64,000 nt of DNA from contig NZ_LT635451.1 of NCBI RefSeq assembly GCF_900120005.1, forward strand, positions 601,848-665,847, written 5' to 3'. The notes below the pieces were generated by a model that did no database searches, was not told where the DNA came from, and saw nothing but the letters and a program-made list of their open reading frames with translations. Origin of the DNA: Holdemania sp. Marseille-P2844. Lineage in GTDB: Bacteria; Bacillota_I; Bacilli_A; Erysipelotrichales; Erysipelotrichaceae. Shown here one piece after another: positions 9,072-19,179 of the stretch (position 1 is its first letter; each line of letters begins with the position of its first letter). The translations under genes were made by a program, and so were the position numbers.

Positions 9072-10147
9072 TACAAACCGTCCACGTCAGCCGCGCTTAC
9101 GGTATCGACAACGGCTTTCGCTAACGCCACTGCGGCTTCCACATCCGCCAGACAGGCGATGCCGTGATGTGAATGAATGTAGCGGACCGGAATCCCCAAG
9201 ACGACCGTCGGAATGCCGCGCTGACTTAACTGAATCATCGCGCCGTTATTTCCGCCGCCGCTGCGTACCGATTCCTGAACCGGAATACCGCGGTCATGAG
9301 CCAAGTTCAAAACCTGGCGCATCCAGCGGGGATTGGCAATGATCGAGCGATCCATGTGCCGCAGCATCGGCCCTTTTCCCATCGCCGTCTGGCAGAGCCA
9401 GTCTTCCGTAAACGTATCGTCCGCCGGACAGCCCTCGAACACGATCGCTACGTCCGCCTCCAGCTGATGCAGCGCCGTCTGGATACCGCGGTCGCCGACT
9501 TCCTCCTGACTAGACAGACAGGCTGCGACATGATTGCGGTGAACGGCTGGATCGATTTGATCCAGCGTTTCCAATAGCGCCGCCACGCCGATCCGGCAGT
9601 CCAGCGCCTTGCCGATAATCAAGCCCTTCTCCCTCTGGATTTCGCATGTCACATCCGGCACGACCGGCGCACCGATATCAATTTGAAATACATCGCGGGT
9701 TTCTTCCAGCGAATGCGATCCGACGTCGATCACCATCGCACTGATCTCAGACGGCGCCCGCCGCTCGCTCTCGCTCATAAAATGCACCGGCTTGGCCGCG
9801 ACCACGCCGCTGATATACTCTCCCCTGCGGTTTCTGACCTTAACCTTATGCGCCGGCACGGTATTCGCCGCCCAGCCGCCTAAGGGCAGAAACGTCAGCG
9901 TGCCATTCGGTTTGATCGCCTGGACCATAAACCCCAGCTCGTCGCTGTGAGCGTCCAGCAGGATCCGGACTTCCCCATCCGCCGCCTTGGGCTGGATGAT
10001 CAAATTGCGCATGTGATCCTCGCATACCGCATAGCGTGTTTCGTCGATCCAGCGCCGGGCTTCCGCCGCCGCCAGATCCTCAAAGCCGGACACGCCGTAA
10101 GCGTCGCTGAGCCGCCGGATCATCGTCAGCCGTTGTTCTGTATTCAT
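9071..10147 (-). CDS. M42 family metallo-aminopeptidase
   Basis: 358 residues, the family norm. M42 enzymes (glutamyl aminopeptidase/endoglucanase M-like) are cytosolic dinuclear zinc or cobalt peptidases that form tetrahedral dodecamers. Visible motifs are LLDAHSDELGFMVQ (metal-binding His and Asp), ALDCRIGVAALLE (bridging Asp), SSQEEVGDRG (catalytic Glu pair), VFEGCPADD, and YIHSHHGIACLADVE (metal His). GAGGGG lies five bases before the ATG. It is the first gene of a two-gene transcript. Confidence 0.92.
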   Translation of the reverse strand: MNTEQRLTMIRRLSDAYGVSGFEDLAAAEARRWIDETRYAVCEDHMRNLIIQPKAADGEVRILLDAHSDELGFMVQAIKPNGTLTFLPLGGWAANTVPAHKVKVRNRRGEYISGVVAAKPVHFMSESERRAPSEISAMVIDVGSHSLEETRDVFQIDIGAPVVPDVTCEIQREKGLIIGKALDCRIGVAALLETLDQIDPAVHRNHVAACLSSQEEVGDRGIQTALHQLEADVAIVFEGCPADDTFTEDWLCQTAMGKGPMLRHMDRSIIANPRWMRQVLNLAHDRGIPVQESVRSGGGNNGAMIQLSQRGIPTVVLGIPVRYIHSHHGIACLADVEAAVALAKAVVDTVSAADVDGL

Positions 10148-10243
10148 AAAATCCCCTCACTTCTTTATCCATTGTAATCAGGAAGCGAATTTTTTGTCAA
10201 TCAGGGATTCTAAAACTTTCCAGAAAAAGAAAAATTTTCAGGG

Positions 10244-10271
10244 TTGACTTTCTTTGAAAAAAGGGTAGAAT
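10244..10271 (+). promoter_or_regulatory. SigA promoter of the plus-strand tRNA-Gln
   Basis: TTGACT, a 16-base spacer and TAGAAT. Transcription would start around 10278, about 12 bases before the tRNA. An equivalent pair precedes the inverted second tRNA copy. Confidence 0.8.
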
Positions 10272-10289
10272 ATAAAAGCACCAAGTCAT

Positions 10290-10364
10290 TGGGATGTAGC
10301 CAAGCGGTAAGGCTGTGGACTCTGAATCCACCATGCAAAGGTTCGAATCCTTTCATCCCAGCCA
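10290..10364 (+). tRNA. tRNA-Gln, anticodon CUG, CCA encoded
   Basis: A full cloverleaf is readable: seven-pair acceptor stem TGGGATG/CATCCCA, D arm with CCAAGCGGTAAGG, anticodon stem GTGGA/TCCAC enclosing loop CTCTGAA (anticodon CTG), and T arm with GGTTCGAATCC. Discriminator G is followed by genomic CCA. The sequence is identical to the minus-strand copy at 11080-11154. No other tRNA is adjacent. Confidence 0.96.
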
Positions 10365-10375
10365 TAAAAAATAGA

Positions 10376-10400
10376 AACCATCCAGCCGGATGGTTTTTTT
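10376..10400 (+). terminator. Terminator of plus-strand tRNA-Gln
   Basis: An eight-base-pair stem AACCATCC/GGATGGTT with a four-base loop is followed by five T residues, twelve bases after the tRNA 3' end. Confidence 0.92.
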
Positions 10401-10596
10401 GTCGCTGATGGAAAAGCTGACTGAGGAAAGGATTGACCCGCAGTTTGGCTTCTCTTTATAATAAATAAACAGAAGATAAATAACCAAACGATAAATAAAC
10501 AGAAGAAAAAATGATGAATCCGATAAAACAGAAGCAATCCCTGCCTCTCTTCTTCAGGGGTTAAAAAGAATGCGAAAAGACCGGGAGGATGAACTG

Positions 10597-10977
10597 ATGA
10601 ATAAAGAAGAACGCCAACGCCGCATGAAAGATCGAATCCGTTCCTGCAAATCAGCCCTTCCCGTGCTGGCTCAGGCACTCAAAGATCCGAACACACCGAA
10701 GCGGGCGCGGTGGCTTTGCGCTCTGGCCGTCGGCTATGCCTTGTCTCCCCTTGATCTGATCCCCGATTTTATTCCCGTTTTGGGCGCGTTGGACGATCTG
10801 TTTCTGCTGCTGCCGCTCATCACGCTGGCAGTCAAATGTATTCCTGCCGAGGTCTGGCAGAAATGTCAGGCGCAGGCCCAGGCTCTGCCGCCCAAAGACG
10901 GGCGCTATGCTTTAGGCGTCGTGTTGTTTTGGCTTATTATTTTATTGTTGATTTTGAAAGGAATCGATTTGCTTTAG
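10597..10977 (+). CDS. DUF1232 (YkvA-type) membrane protein
   Basis: About 126 residues. The DUF1232 core YALSPLDLIPDFIPVLGALDDL lies around residues 48-70 and is followed by LFLLLPLITLAVKCIP. A second hydrophobic helix (VVLFWLIILLLILKGI) ends the protein, so two or three membrane segments are likely. Function is unknown; some members have been linked to stress or ion homeostasis. The ATG at 10597 is chosen because GGAGG lies eight bases upstream; the ATG at 10570 has a poorer site. The gene sits alone between the two inverted tRNA-Gln genes. Confidence 0.88.
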   Translation: MNKEERQRRMKDRIRSCKSALPVLAQALKDPNTPKRARWLCALAVGYALSPLDLIPDFIPVLGALDDLFLLLPLITLAVKCIPAEVWQKCQAQAQALPPKDGRYALGVVLFWLIILLLILKGIDLL

Positions 10978-11041
10978 CCAAGCGGTTCATCTTGAATGCC
11001 CCTTCATCTCCAGCCCTCCTCGTTTTACTATAACAAGACAT

Positions 11042-11067
11042 AAAAAAACTCATCTTTTACAGATGAG
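11042..11067 (-). terminator. Terminator of minus-strand tRNA-Gln
   Basis: On the minus strand a CTCATCT/AGATGAG stem with a short loop is followed by seven T residues, 13 bases beyond the tRNA CCA end. Confidence 0.9.
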
Positions 11068-11079
11068 AAGTTTGTTTTA

Positions 11080-11154
11080 TGGCTGGGATGAAAGGATTCG
11101 AACCTTTGCATGGTGGATTCAGAGTCCACAGCCTTACCGCTTGGCTACATCCCA
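11080..11154 (-). tRNA. tRNA-Gln, anticodon CUG, second copy in inverted orientation
   Basis: Reverse-complement reading gives the same 75 bases as the plus-strand tRNA, including anticodon CTG and encoded CCA. It has its own promoter and terminator. The two copies face each other as a 75-bp perfect inverted repeat separated by about 715 bp that contains only the DUF1232 gene. Confidence 0.96.
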
Positions 11155-11171
11155 ATTTGGCTTGCTCTTAT

Positions 11172-11199
11172 ATTCTACGCTTTTTCATAAAAAAGTCAA
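11172..11199 (-). promoter_or_regulatory. SigA promoter of the minus-strand tRNA-Gln
   Basis: On the minus strand TTGACT, a 16-base spacer and TAGAAT. Both hexamers and the spacer length match the promoter of the other copy, while the spacer sequence differs. Confidence 0.8.
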
Positions 11200-11613
11200 C
11201 CAGAATTTTCAAAATTTTATCAGATTTCCTTCCCCAGCGATCACGAAGTTCTCCCTTTTGATCCTTCATTTTATGTGCGTTCCGCTTTGTCGCTTCTTTT
11301 CTTATTTTGTTCGGATTCAGATTGAATGATCCCATTGAATGATCGCACGTGCTGTTCCTCATTTTATCTGACTAAGCCTCACTGGCAAAAATCCCTGCTT
11401 TACTTTTTGTACGGAAATTCTGGATCAAATCCAAACCGGGATGATGTTTATTCAGAACTGCTGCCAGCGGATTCTGCGTAAGGAATCCTGTTTGGAAATT
11501 GAAAAAAGGTTCATTTTTCAGTTTCGTTCCTCCCATAATCCCCGAAGCGTGTCCAACGCAGAAAATTCGACTGAAAAGTGTGCTAAAAAACGCCGTTTTC
11601 TGGAAAGATAAAA
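11200..11613. other. Intergenic stretch with no supported gene
   Basis: AT-rich sequence between the second tRNA-Gln promoter and the gltX promoter. Open frames exist on both strands but lack a ribosome site or recognisable protein content. No T-box specifier or TGGNACCGCG-type box was found upstream of gltX. A direct repeat of GAATGATC near 11325-11345 is the only visible local pattern. Confidence 0.5.
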
Positions 11614-11642
11614 TTGCACTTAGGGTTAACTTAAGGTACAAT
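11614..11642 (+). promoter_or_regulatory. SigA promoter of gltX-purA
   Basis: TTGCAC, a 17-base spacer and TACAAT. The expected transcript start is near 11649, leaving a short leader of about 24 bases before the gltX ATG. Confidence 0.75.
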
Positions 11643-11672
11643 AAGAAAGGTTTTAGAAAAGGAAGCGTGAAA

Positions 11673-13133
11673 ATGGAAAAAGTTAGAACTAGATTTGCAC
11701 CCAGCCCAACCGGCTACATGCATATCGGAAATCTTCGCACAGCTCTTTACGAATATCTGGTCGCAAAAAAGGATGACGGAACCTTCATCCTGCGGATTGA
11801 AGACACCGACCAGGAACGTCTTGTCGAAGGTGCTGTCGATCTGATTTACACGACATTAAAGGAATGTGGTCTGGACCATGACGAAGGACCGGACGTCGGC
11901 GGCGATTATGGCTCGTATGTCCAGTCGGAACGCATGGCTTCCGGTATTTATAAAGAATATGCGGAAAAGCTGATCGAACTGGGCGGCGCGCATTACTGCT
12001 TCTGCAGCGAGGACGATATTCATCGTCAGAAGGAAGAAGCCGAAGCCAAAGGCGTCTCCTTCAAGTACAATGATCCCTGCCACAATATGACGCTGGAAGA
12101 AGCGCGGCAGCGGATTGCCAATGGCGAGAAATACGTTGTCCGGCAGAACATCCCGCTGACCGGCACCACTTCGTTTGACGATGAAGTTTACGGTCACATC
12201 GAAGTTGAAAACAGCATTCTGGATGAAAGCATCCTGTTAAAATCCGACGGATTCCCAACGTACAACTTCGCCAACATCATCGACGATCACATGATGAACA
12301 TCACCCACGTCGTGCGCGGCAATGAGTATCTGTCGTCGACGCCGAAGTACAATCTGGTCTACCAGGCGTTTGGCTGGAACATCCCGAAATACATCCACCT
12401 GCCGCCGGTCATGAAAGATGAGCATCACAAATTAAGCAAGCGCAACGGCGACGCGTCGTTTCAGGATCTGGTAGCCAAAGGCTATCTGCCGGCCGCGATC
12501 CTCAACTACATCGCGCTGTTGGGCTGGTCGCCGGAAACGGAACAGGAAATCTACACCCTGGATGAATTGAAAAAAGCGTTCTCCGTCGAGCGCATCAGCA
12601 AATCGCCGGCGATCTTCGATATTGAAAAGCTGACGTGGATGAACGGCATGTACATCCGCAATCTGACGCTGGAGCAGTTCCATCAGCTGGCGCTGCCGCA
12701 TCTGAAGAACGCCGTCAAGGGCGACTTTGACCTCGTAGAGATCAGCAAGATCCTGCAGCCGCGGGTGTCCACGCTCAATGAGATTGACGAAATGGTCGAT
12801 TTCTTCAACGTTCTGCCGGAATATGACATCGCGATGTACACGCACAAAAAGATGAAGACCAATGCTGAAATTGCTCTGACTTCCCTGAAGCAGGCCCGCG
12901 AAGTGCTGGCAGCGCTGCCGCAGTGGAGCGAAGAAGCAATTCACGATTCCCTGATGAATCTGATTCAGGAATTGGGCATTAAGAATGGTCAGATGCTGTG
13001 GCCGGTTCGCACGGCCGTCAGCGGCAAGCAGTTCACCCCGGGCGGGGCGATTGAAATTGCTCACATTCTGGGCCAGGCGGAAACACTGCGCCGGATTGAC
13101 ACCGGCATTGCCAAACTGAGCGAACAGGCATAA
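11673..13133 (+). CDS. gltX: Glutamyl-tRNA synthetase
   Basis: 486 residues, normal for bacterial GluRS, which charges tRNA-Glu (and often tRNA-Gln) with glutamate. The class I signatures are present: the HIGH variant HIGN within [18 protein letters not shown], and the KMSKS variant KLSKR in [13 protein letters not shown] near residue 255. The C-terminal anticodon-binding cage follows. The start at 11673 ([12 protein letters not shown]) is supported by conservation and a GGAAG site; an in-frame extension to 11499 would cross the promoter. If this is the only GluRS and no glutaminyl-tRNA synthetase exists, tRNA-Gln would be charged through the Gat pathway, which cannot be tested here. Confidence 0.96.
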   Translation: MEKVRTRFAPSPTGYMHIGNLRTALYEYLVAKKDDGTFILRIEDTDQERLVEGAVDLIYTTLKECGLDHDEGPDVGGDYGSYVQSERMASGIYKEYAEKLIELGGAHYCFCSEDDIHRQKEEAEAKGVSFKYNDPCHNMTLEEARQRIANGEKYVVRQNIPLTGTTSFDDEVYGHIEVENSILDESILLKSDGFPTYNFANIIDDHMMNITHVVRGNEYLSSTPKYNLVYQAFGWNIPKYIHLPPVMKDEHHKLSKRNGDASFQDLVAKGYLPAAILNYIALLGWSPETEQEIYTLDELKKAFSVERISKSPAIFDIEKLTWMNGMYIRNLTLEQFHQLALPHLKNAVKGDFDLVEISKILQPRVSTLNEIDEMVDFFNVLPEYDIAMYTHKKMKTNAEIALTSLKQAREVLAALPQWSEEAIHDSLMNLIQELGIKNGQMLWPVRTAVSGKQFTPGGAIEIAHILGQAETLRRIDTGIAKLSEQA

Positions 13134-13165
13134 GCCTTGTTTGTCTCTCCCCTGCCGCATCATAA

Positions 13166-14488
<1,323 letters not shown>

Positions 14489-14510
14489 CAAAATTCGATA
14501 CAACAAATAA

Positions 14511-14544
14511 GCTCAGTCCGCATCAAGCAGGCTGAGCCTTTTTT
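14511..14544 (+). terminator. Terminator of gltX-purA
   Basis: A GCTCAG/CTGAGC stem with an approximately 15-base loop is followed by C and six T residues, 22 bases after the purA stop. Confidence 0.8.
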
Positions 14545-14631
14545 ATTCTGTTTCCGACCTTCGCTTATTCCCGATGCCGTTTGTTTTTGTTGACCGTCCT
14601 TTCCTTACTCCTGTTGAGAAACTATTGGCGG

Positions 14632-15510
14632 TTAAAGAATTGGAATTCCTATCTGGATATCGCTTAGTCCTTGATCGTTGGTAGATTCGCCATATCGGAC
14701 AAGATCATACCGCGCATTTTCATTCAGCTGACACGAAGCTGAGGGAAACCATTGATTATAGATCAACTCGATTACCGGCTCCAGAGAATCCTGGCATCGG
14801 CCTTGATATTCAAATACCACGTAGCGGCTGGCCGGCAGCGTTAGCCGGCGCATGCCCTTGGGGACAGACTGAGCTTGATCAGCCAGAAGTTCCACCTGAG
14901 CCCCAGCCCAATAGGTAAACATCGGCCCCTTTTGGGAATTTGAGAACTCCGTATAATCATGAACGCCGATCAGGAAATCCGGATCGCAGCGTCCGGGGAT
15001 TGAAGATTTATTTTGATGCAGTTTCCGCCAGGTCCGACCGATCACCCCAAATCCATGCCGGAGTTCGGCACAGTAACCGACAAGCGCTATCGCGCCTTCA
15101 TCCCGAATTTGAATTTTGAAATTGCGCAGCGCATCCGGTTGACTATTCTGCAATTCCAATCGGGGCTGCAGCGGCAGGTACAGCTTTCTGCGCCAATACG
15201 TTTTTGGGCTGCAGTGATAAACCGCCTGAAACTGGCGGGAAAATGAACGCTGCGTCTGATAACCCGAATCCAATGCGATCCTCAGGATCGGATCAGCAGT
15301 AAACACAAGCCGCCGCGCCGCTTCACTCATCCGCCGGCGCTGAATATAACGATGCACCGGCACGCCGGTCAATGCGGTAAACAACCGGTGCCAGTGATAT
15401 TTGGAATAGCCGACGGCAGCGGTCACCGCGTTGAGATCCAGGGTTTCATCCTGCAGATGCGCCTCAATGTAATCGACAGCACGGCTAATTTGTTCTCGAT
15501 TGTCATTCAT
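14632..15510 (-). CDS. AraC-family regulator with GyrI-like effector domain
   Basis: About 292 residues. The N-terminal ~100 residues carry two helix-turn-helix motifs of AraC/XylS type (LNAVTAAVGYSKYHWHRLFTALTG and ILRIALDSGYQTQRSFSRQFQAVYHCSPKTYWRR). The C-terminal ~150 residues resemble the GyrI-like small-molecule binding domain (AIALVGYCAELRHG, then LPASRYVVFEYQG). Such proteins resemble Rob/SoxS-like or BmrR-like ligand sensors. AGGAGG lies seven bases before the ATG at 15510; the longer frame to 15564 lacks a site. The target is unknown. Confidence 0.88.
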   Translation of the reverse strand: MNDNREQISRAVDYIEAHLQDETLDLNAVTAAVGYSKYHWHRLFTALTGVPVHRYIQRRRMSEAARRLVFTADPILRIALDSGYQTQRSFSRQFQAVYHCSPKTYWRRKLYLPLQPRLELQNSQPDALRNFKIQIRDEGAIALVGYCAELRHGFGVIGRTWRKLHQNKSSIPGRCDPDFLIGVHDYTEFSNSQKGPMFTYWAGAQVELLADQAQSVPKGMRRLTLPASRYVVFEYQGRCQDSLEPVIELIYNQWFPSASCQLNENARYDLVRYGESTNDQGLSDIQIGIPIL

Positions 15511-15585
15511 GCTTTCGCCTCCTGGTTCAAGCATACCCGAATCTGATTTCAGTTTTATCACCATTCTTGCGGCATTGGGAAATTG

Positions 15586-16269
15586 TCACGATTTTCCTGA
15601 CTCTCCCTCGAAGCTCTGTGTTTTATCCCCCTGGCTTTCTTCTCCCTCCTCTTCACGGTTTAAGCGTTCGGAAGGCATCGGAATATAACGCTTGAGGAAA
15701 GCTTCCAGAATCAGCGCCACGATCAGCAGCAGACCCCAGTCGAGCAGCGGCAGCGAAGGAAATTCAAACTTCAGATTGATTGACGAGAAGGCCAGCGCGT
15801 CAATTTCCGTAATTGGAAAGAACTGGATCGCCGCCGCCTGAATCAACGGTTCGATCAGCCGCACAGCGCAGAAACCGGCCAACAGCCGATTCCCCCGACA
15901 GCATTGTTTAACGAGGTCCGGCGATCGATCTCCGCGGACTGCCAACCCCAGCAGTTGTCGGTAACAAAAACCGAAACCCAATAACAAAGCCATTTCCAAG
16001 ACGCTCATTAGGCCGATAACAACCAAATTTACCACGAACAGCCGGGAATGGCTTAACCCAAACTGCTGCATCGTAAACAACAGGCCGGCGATCATAACGA
16101 CGTTAACGGCGATCACCGCAGCCATTCCCCAGCTCAATAACCGTGCCAAGAGCAGCATTCGTCCGCGGCTATCTTTACGATAATAAATCACAGCCAGCAC
16201 AATCACCAGGCCTGCCAATAAAACCTGCATCCCCAAACCAGCCCGAAACCAGACCATAGCCTCTTGCAT
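15586..16269 (-). CDS. Hypothetical multi-pass membrane protein
   Basis: 227 residues with about five or six hydrophobic segments: near 10-29, 42-68, 78-105, 128-148 and 178-195. A charged C-terminal tail (LNREEEGEESQGDKTQSFEGESGKS) probably lies in the cytoplasm. No family is recognised. AGGAGG lies about eight bases before the ATG. The putative lipoprotein gene upstream probably shares its transcript: its original TAA stop appears to sit directly in front of this ribosome site. Confidence 0.65.
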   Translation of the reverse strand: MQEAMVWFRAGLGMQVLLAGLVIVLAVIYYRKDSRGRMLLLARLLSWGMAAVIAVNVVMIAGLLFTMQQFGLSHSRLFVVNLVVIGLMSVLEMALLLGFGFCYRQLLGLAVRGDRSPDLVKQCCRGNRLLAGFCAVRLIEPLIQAAAIQFFPITEIDALAFSSINLKFEFPSLPLLDWGLLLIVALILEAFLKRYIPMPSERLNREEEGEESQGDKTQSFEGESGKS

Positions 16270-16368
16270 CCTTGATTTCCTCCTTTATTCATCCCACAAA
16301 TCCAGCCGCAGCAGATAAGCATAATTTTCAAATGACCGCGGCGTCAGCTCTGCAAACCCCAGCTTCAG

Positions 16369-16968
16369 CTAGACCGCAGGTTTTTCCAGAATCATCCGGA
16401 TCAGGAAATGATACGCATCATCCGCCGGAGCCTCCATTTCCACAATGTAATAACCAAATAGGGTCTTCCGGCTCCAATATTGCGCCAAAGGCAGCTGCAC
16501 GCGCTGGCAGTTGCTCCACATACTCGTCGTATCCAGCTGAGAATTGCCTGGATAAGTGGTATTCAGAGGATCCAGTGAATAGGCTGAGGCGTTTTTAGTC
16601 TGATAAAAATGCTTCTGTTCCACCAGCTGCATCGCGTAAGTTGGAGAAGGCTTCTTTTTTGCGCTGTCCTCATCAAACAGATACAACCTCCGGCTGACAG
16701 CAGCTACCGCATCCTGCTGAACATAGTTAACGAAAAGCGTCAGTTTCCCCTGCGGATTTTTAAACAGCCGGGCAATCGCGAAATGATCTTTTGTGCGATC
16801 TGAACCGCTGGTCAGATAGTGGAGCTGGTGTTCTTTAACATACTGATTTTGTTCTTCCGTCAAATTCATCGGATTAACTGAAACTGTTTCTCCTTTTGTA
16901 CGGCTTTGACTTACGCTGCATGTCAGCAGCACGCCCAGAATGATCAGTACTGCAAATCCGCGTTTCAT
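16369..16968 (-). CDS. Putative lipoprotein or exported protein, probably truncated by an in-frame TAG
   Basis: 199 residues. The N-terminus is a signal peptide (MKRGFAVLIILGVLLTC) with a lipobox-like LLTC, although Thr at the -1 position is atypical. The mature part is beta-rich and unfamiliar. The stop is TAG at 16369-16371. The same frame stays open for 27 more codons (GFAELTPRSFENYAYLLRLD and flanking residues) to a TAA at 16285-16287, directly in front of the next gene's AGGAGG. This suggests that a Gln codon CAG mutated to TAG and removed the C-terminal 28 residues. An AAGGGGATG site precedes the start. Confidence 0.6.
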   Translation of the reverse strand: MKRGFAVLIILGVLLTCSVSQSRTKGETVSVNPMNLTEEQNQYVKEHQLHYLTSGSDRTKDHFAIARLFKNPQGKLTLFVNYVQQDAVAAVSRRLYLFDEDSAKKKPSPTYAMQLVEQKHFYQTKNASAYSLDPLNTTYPGNSQLDTTSMWSNCQRVQLPLAQYWSRKTLFGYYIVEMEAPADDAYHFLIRMILEKPAV

Positions 16969-17109
16969 CGTTTCATCCCCTTTTTTAATTATTTCCCCTG
17001 CGCTGCCAGAAAAGCCCCAGCGCTATGCTTATTTCTATTATAAAAGAAGCGGGGCTGAAAAACCAACACCGCGTCAAGAATGTCATGAATTTGTAAGAGA
17101 TGAGGATCG

Positions 17110-18045
17110 TCAGAATAATGAAATCTGCTGCGGCCCACGGCTGAAGCGATAAGCCTCAATGATCGCTTTCATCTGGGTTAAAAGTCCCAGCTGCCGGCAT
17201 TCCGTTTCGATCATCGCCTTCAGCTCAACCGGTTTGCGGCAGGCACAGCTGTATCGGTTGCCATAACGACGAACATACTTTTCTTTTAATCCCGGAAACT
17301 GTTCGTCCAGGCATTGATAGTAATACTCCCGCTGGCGATCCCGCATCGTCATGCCATAGCTGCAGTAAACAAACTGTGCCCCAGCTTCCTTCGCGCGGAT
17401 CAAAATCTGACGGATGTTTTCCCGATCGTCCGTGATTCCCGGCAAAACCGGCATTAACAGAACACCGGTAAACAACCCCGCCTTCGACAGCTTTGCCATC
17501 GCTTCAAATCGCCGGGTACTCGACGGAGCATGAGGTTCAATTTTTCTTGCCAGCGCATCGTCCGCCGCCGTGATCGTAAACTTGCACAACACTGGCGAAT
17601 GCTGATGAATCCGGCATAACAGGTCGATATCTCTTACCGCCAGAATTCCCTTGGTCGCAAACCCGACGCCGAAGCCATACCGATCCAGTAAGGCTAACGA
17701 TCCACGCGTCACTTCCAGCTGTTTTTCAAAGGGATTGTACGGATCGGTCATCGCGCCGTTCATGACGACGCCGGTGCGTCGTTTGCTTTTTAATTCTTTT
17801 TCTAGCAGCATCAGCACGTCTTTTTTCACCATCACCGTGTCAAACTGGTCATTGCCATAGCATTCGCTGCGCGAATCACAGTAAATGCAGCCATGGCAAC
17901 AACCACGATATAAATTCATATTGTAATCTCCGCCAAACCACCATTGGGCGTTTTTCATCGGGGTTAACAGCGTCCTGGCGCTGATTTCAGGTACAATGCT
18001 CATCGACTGCTCCCTGCTTTCTGCTTGTTTATCTTGCTTTTCCAC
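17110..18045 (-). CDS. SPL-family radical SAM protein
   Basis: 311 residues. The iron-sulfur cluster motif is CCHGCIYCDS near residue 49, with the YRGCCHGCIYCDSRSECYG context of the spore photoproduct lyase-like and Rv2578c-like radical SAM group. Later motifs include VVMNGAMTDPYNPFEKQLEVTRG and FTITAADDALARKIEPHAPS, both typical of this group. A C-terminal cysteine pair (YSCAC) may bind another metal. The true substrate is unknown; full SPL identity is not supported. GTG at 18045 has GGAGG seven bases upstream; an internal ATG at 18003 also has a plausible site. Confidence 0.82.
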   Translation of the reverse strand: MEKQDKQAESREQSMSIVPEISARTLLTPMKNAQWWFGGDYNMNLYRGCCHGCIYCDSRSECYGNDQFDTVMVKKDVLMLLEKELKSKRRTGVVMNGAMTDPYNPFEKQLEVTRGSLALLDRYGFGVGFATKGILAVRDIDLLCRIHQHSPVLCKFTITAADDALARKIEPHAPSSTRRFEAMAKLSKAGLFTGVLLMPVLPGITDDRENIRQILIRAKEAGAQFVYCSYGMTMRDRQREYYYQCLDEQFPGLKEKYVRRYGNRYSCACRKPVELKAMIETECRQLGLLTQMKAIIEAYRFSRGPQQISLF

Positions 18046-18100
18046 CCTTTTGCCTCCATCCTTTATCCATCAAATTACCACAATGACGGGTTTGGATTTT

Positions 18101-19072
18101 TTATTGATCCGCTGTTATTTTACCAGGGATTACCTGACAACAGGATGTCAGGTTCTGCGTATTTGTTTCTCTGTTATTGTATAGCTCAGCCAAAACATTG
18201 ATCCGCTGCCGCATTTTCTCCCGCAGGTCGGCAGGCGCCAGCACCTCAGTGCAATCGGCCATCGACAACAGATAACTCAGCAGCCATTCACCATCGGGGC
18301 AGGTAAACTGGACCGTCGTCATTTCCGGCGTCTGCTTCAATTCTATCTGCTGAAAATCATCCATCAGCCGCGCGATCCCCTGCGGCTGGACCTTCATCGT
18401 AATCGTCACGCATCTCTCGCTGACCGGCAGCGGCATCAGGATCTTTTCCGGCAGCGGGCGCGGCTCAAAGCTCTCGTCCAGTTCCGTCACTTCGCGCATC
18501 CGCACGATTTTAAAAAAGCGTTCTTCTTCCCGCAGCGCGCACCAGCCATAACAATACCACGCCTGCGCTTTAAACACCAGCCGCAGCGGTTCAACGATAC
18601 GATGCGTCGCCTCCCGGTTCAGTCCGTAATAATCAAATTGGATACGTTTGCGGTTTAAAATCGCATGGCGCAGAAGACTGAATAAATCCGGCTGCTCAGC
18701 CGTCTTGGACCACAGTGAAAAATCCGCTTCGATCCAGGCCTGCCGCGGTTGTCCCAGCAAGGCAGATACTTTTTGCAAGACCTGTGTTTCTTCCTGCACG
18801 CCGGTGGACCGCAAACCTTCCAGCAACGCCGTCAGCTCCTGCTTTTCCGCTTCTGAGAAAACGGTCTTATTCAAGACAAACGTATCCCACAGTTCGATCC
18901 CGCCGTCCTTTCCCCTGCGGGCATAAATCGGAATTCCCGCCCGGGAGAGAAAATCAAGATCCCGATAGATCGTCCGTACGGACACCTCGAAACGGTCCGC
19001 CAGTTCCTGAGCCGTGATTTTCCTGCGTTCTAAAAGCAGGTAAACAATTTCAAAGCATCGGTTCATCTGCAT
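18101..19072 (-). CDS. HTH/WYL-domain transcriptional regulator (YafY type)
   Basis: About 323 residues. The N-terminus is a DeoR-like winged helix (ITAQELADRFEVSVRTIYRDLDFLSRAGIPI). The central WYL domain spans roughly residues 125-210 (IQFDYYGLNREATHRIVEPLRLVFKAQAWYCYGWCALREEERFFKI), and a WCX-like C-terminal segment follows. WYL domains sense nucleic acid or small ligands and often act as repressors. The start at 19072 is chosen because GAGG lies about eight bases upstream; the longer frame begins with TTG. It may control itself or the adjacent radical SAM gene, 55 bp downstream. Confidence 0.88.
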   Translation of the reverse strand: MQMNRCFEIVYLLLERRKITAQELADRFEVSVRTIYRDLDFLSRAGIPIYARRGKDGGIELWDTFVLNKTVFSEAEKQELTALLEGLRSTGVQEETQVLQKVSALLGQPRQAWIEADFSLWSKTAEQPDLFSLLRHAILNRKRIQFDYYGLNREATHRIVEPLRLVFKAQAWYCYGWCALREEERFFKIVRMREVTELDESFEPRPLPEKILMPLPVSERCVTITMKVQPQGIARLMDDFQQIELKQTPEMTTVQFTCPDGEWLLSYLLSMADCTEVLAPADLREKMRQRINVLAELYNNRETNTQNLTSCCQVIPGKITADQ

Positions 19073-19147
19073 TATCGAATCCTCGCTTTCCTGCAAATCT
19101 GAAGTCTCTGTTCTGATTATAACAGAACCAGACTTGCGCGCAAACAG

Positions 19148-19171
19148 AAAAACAATGCCGTCTGGGCATTG
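19148..19171 (-). terminator. Terminator of the VTC-CotH-glycosyltransferase operon
   Basis: A seven-base-pair stem CAATGCC/GGCATTG with a five-base loop is followed by five T residues on the minus strand, eight bases after the last gene's stop. Confidence 0.92.
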
Positions 19172-19179
19172 TGATTGAA

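Noticed and set aside
11372-11641. Minus-strand open frame of 89 codons upstream of gltX
   Set aside because: It starts with TTG inside the gltX promoter, lacks a ribosome site and resembles nothing known.
11380-11672. Possible T-box leader for gltX
   Set aside because: No antiterminator box or specifier stem was found, and the predicted transcript leader is only about 24 bases.
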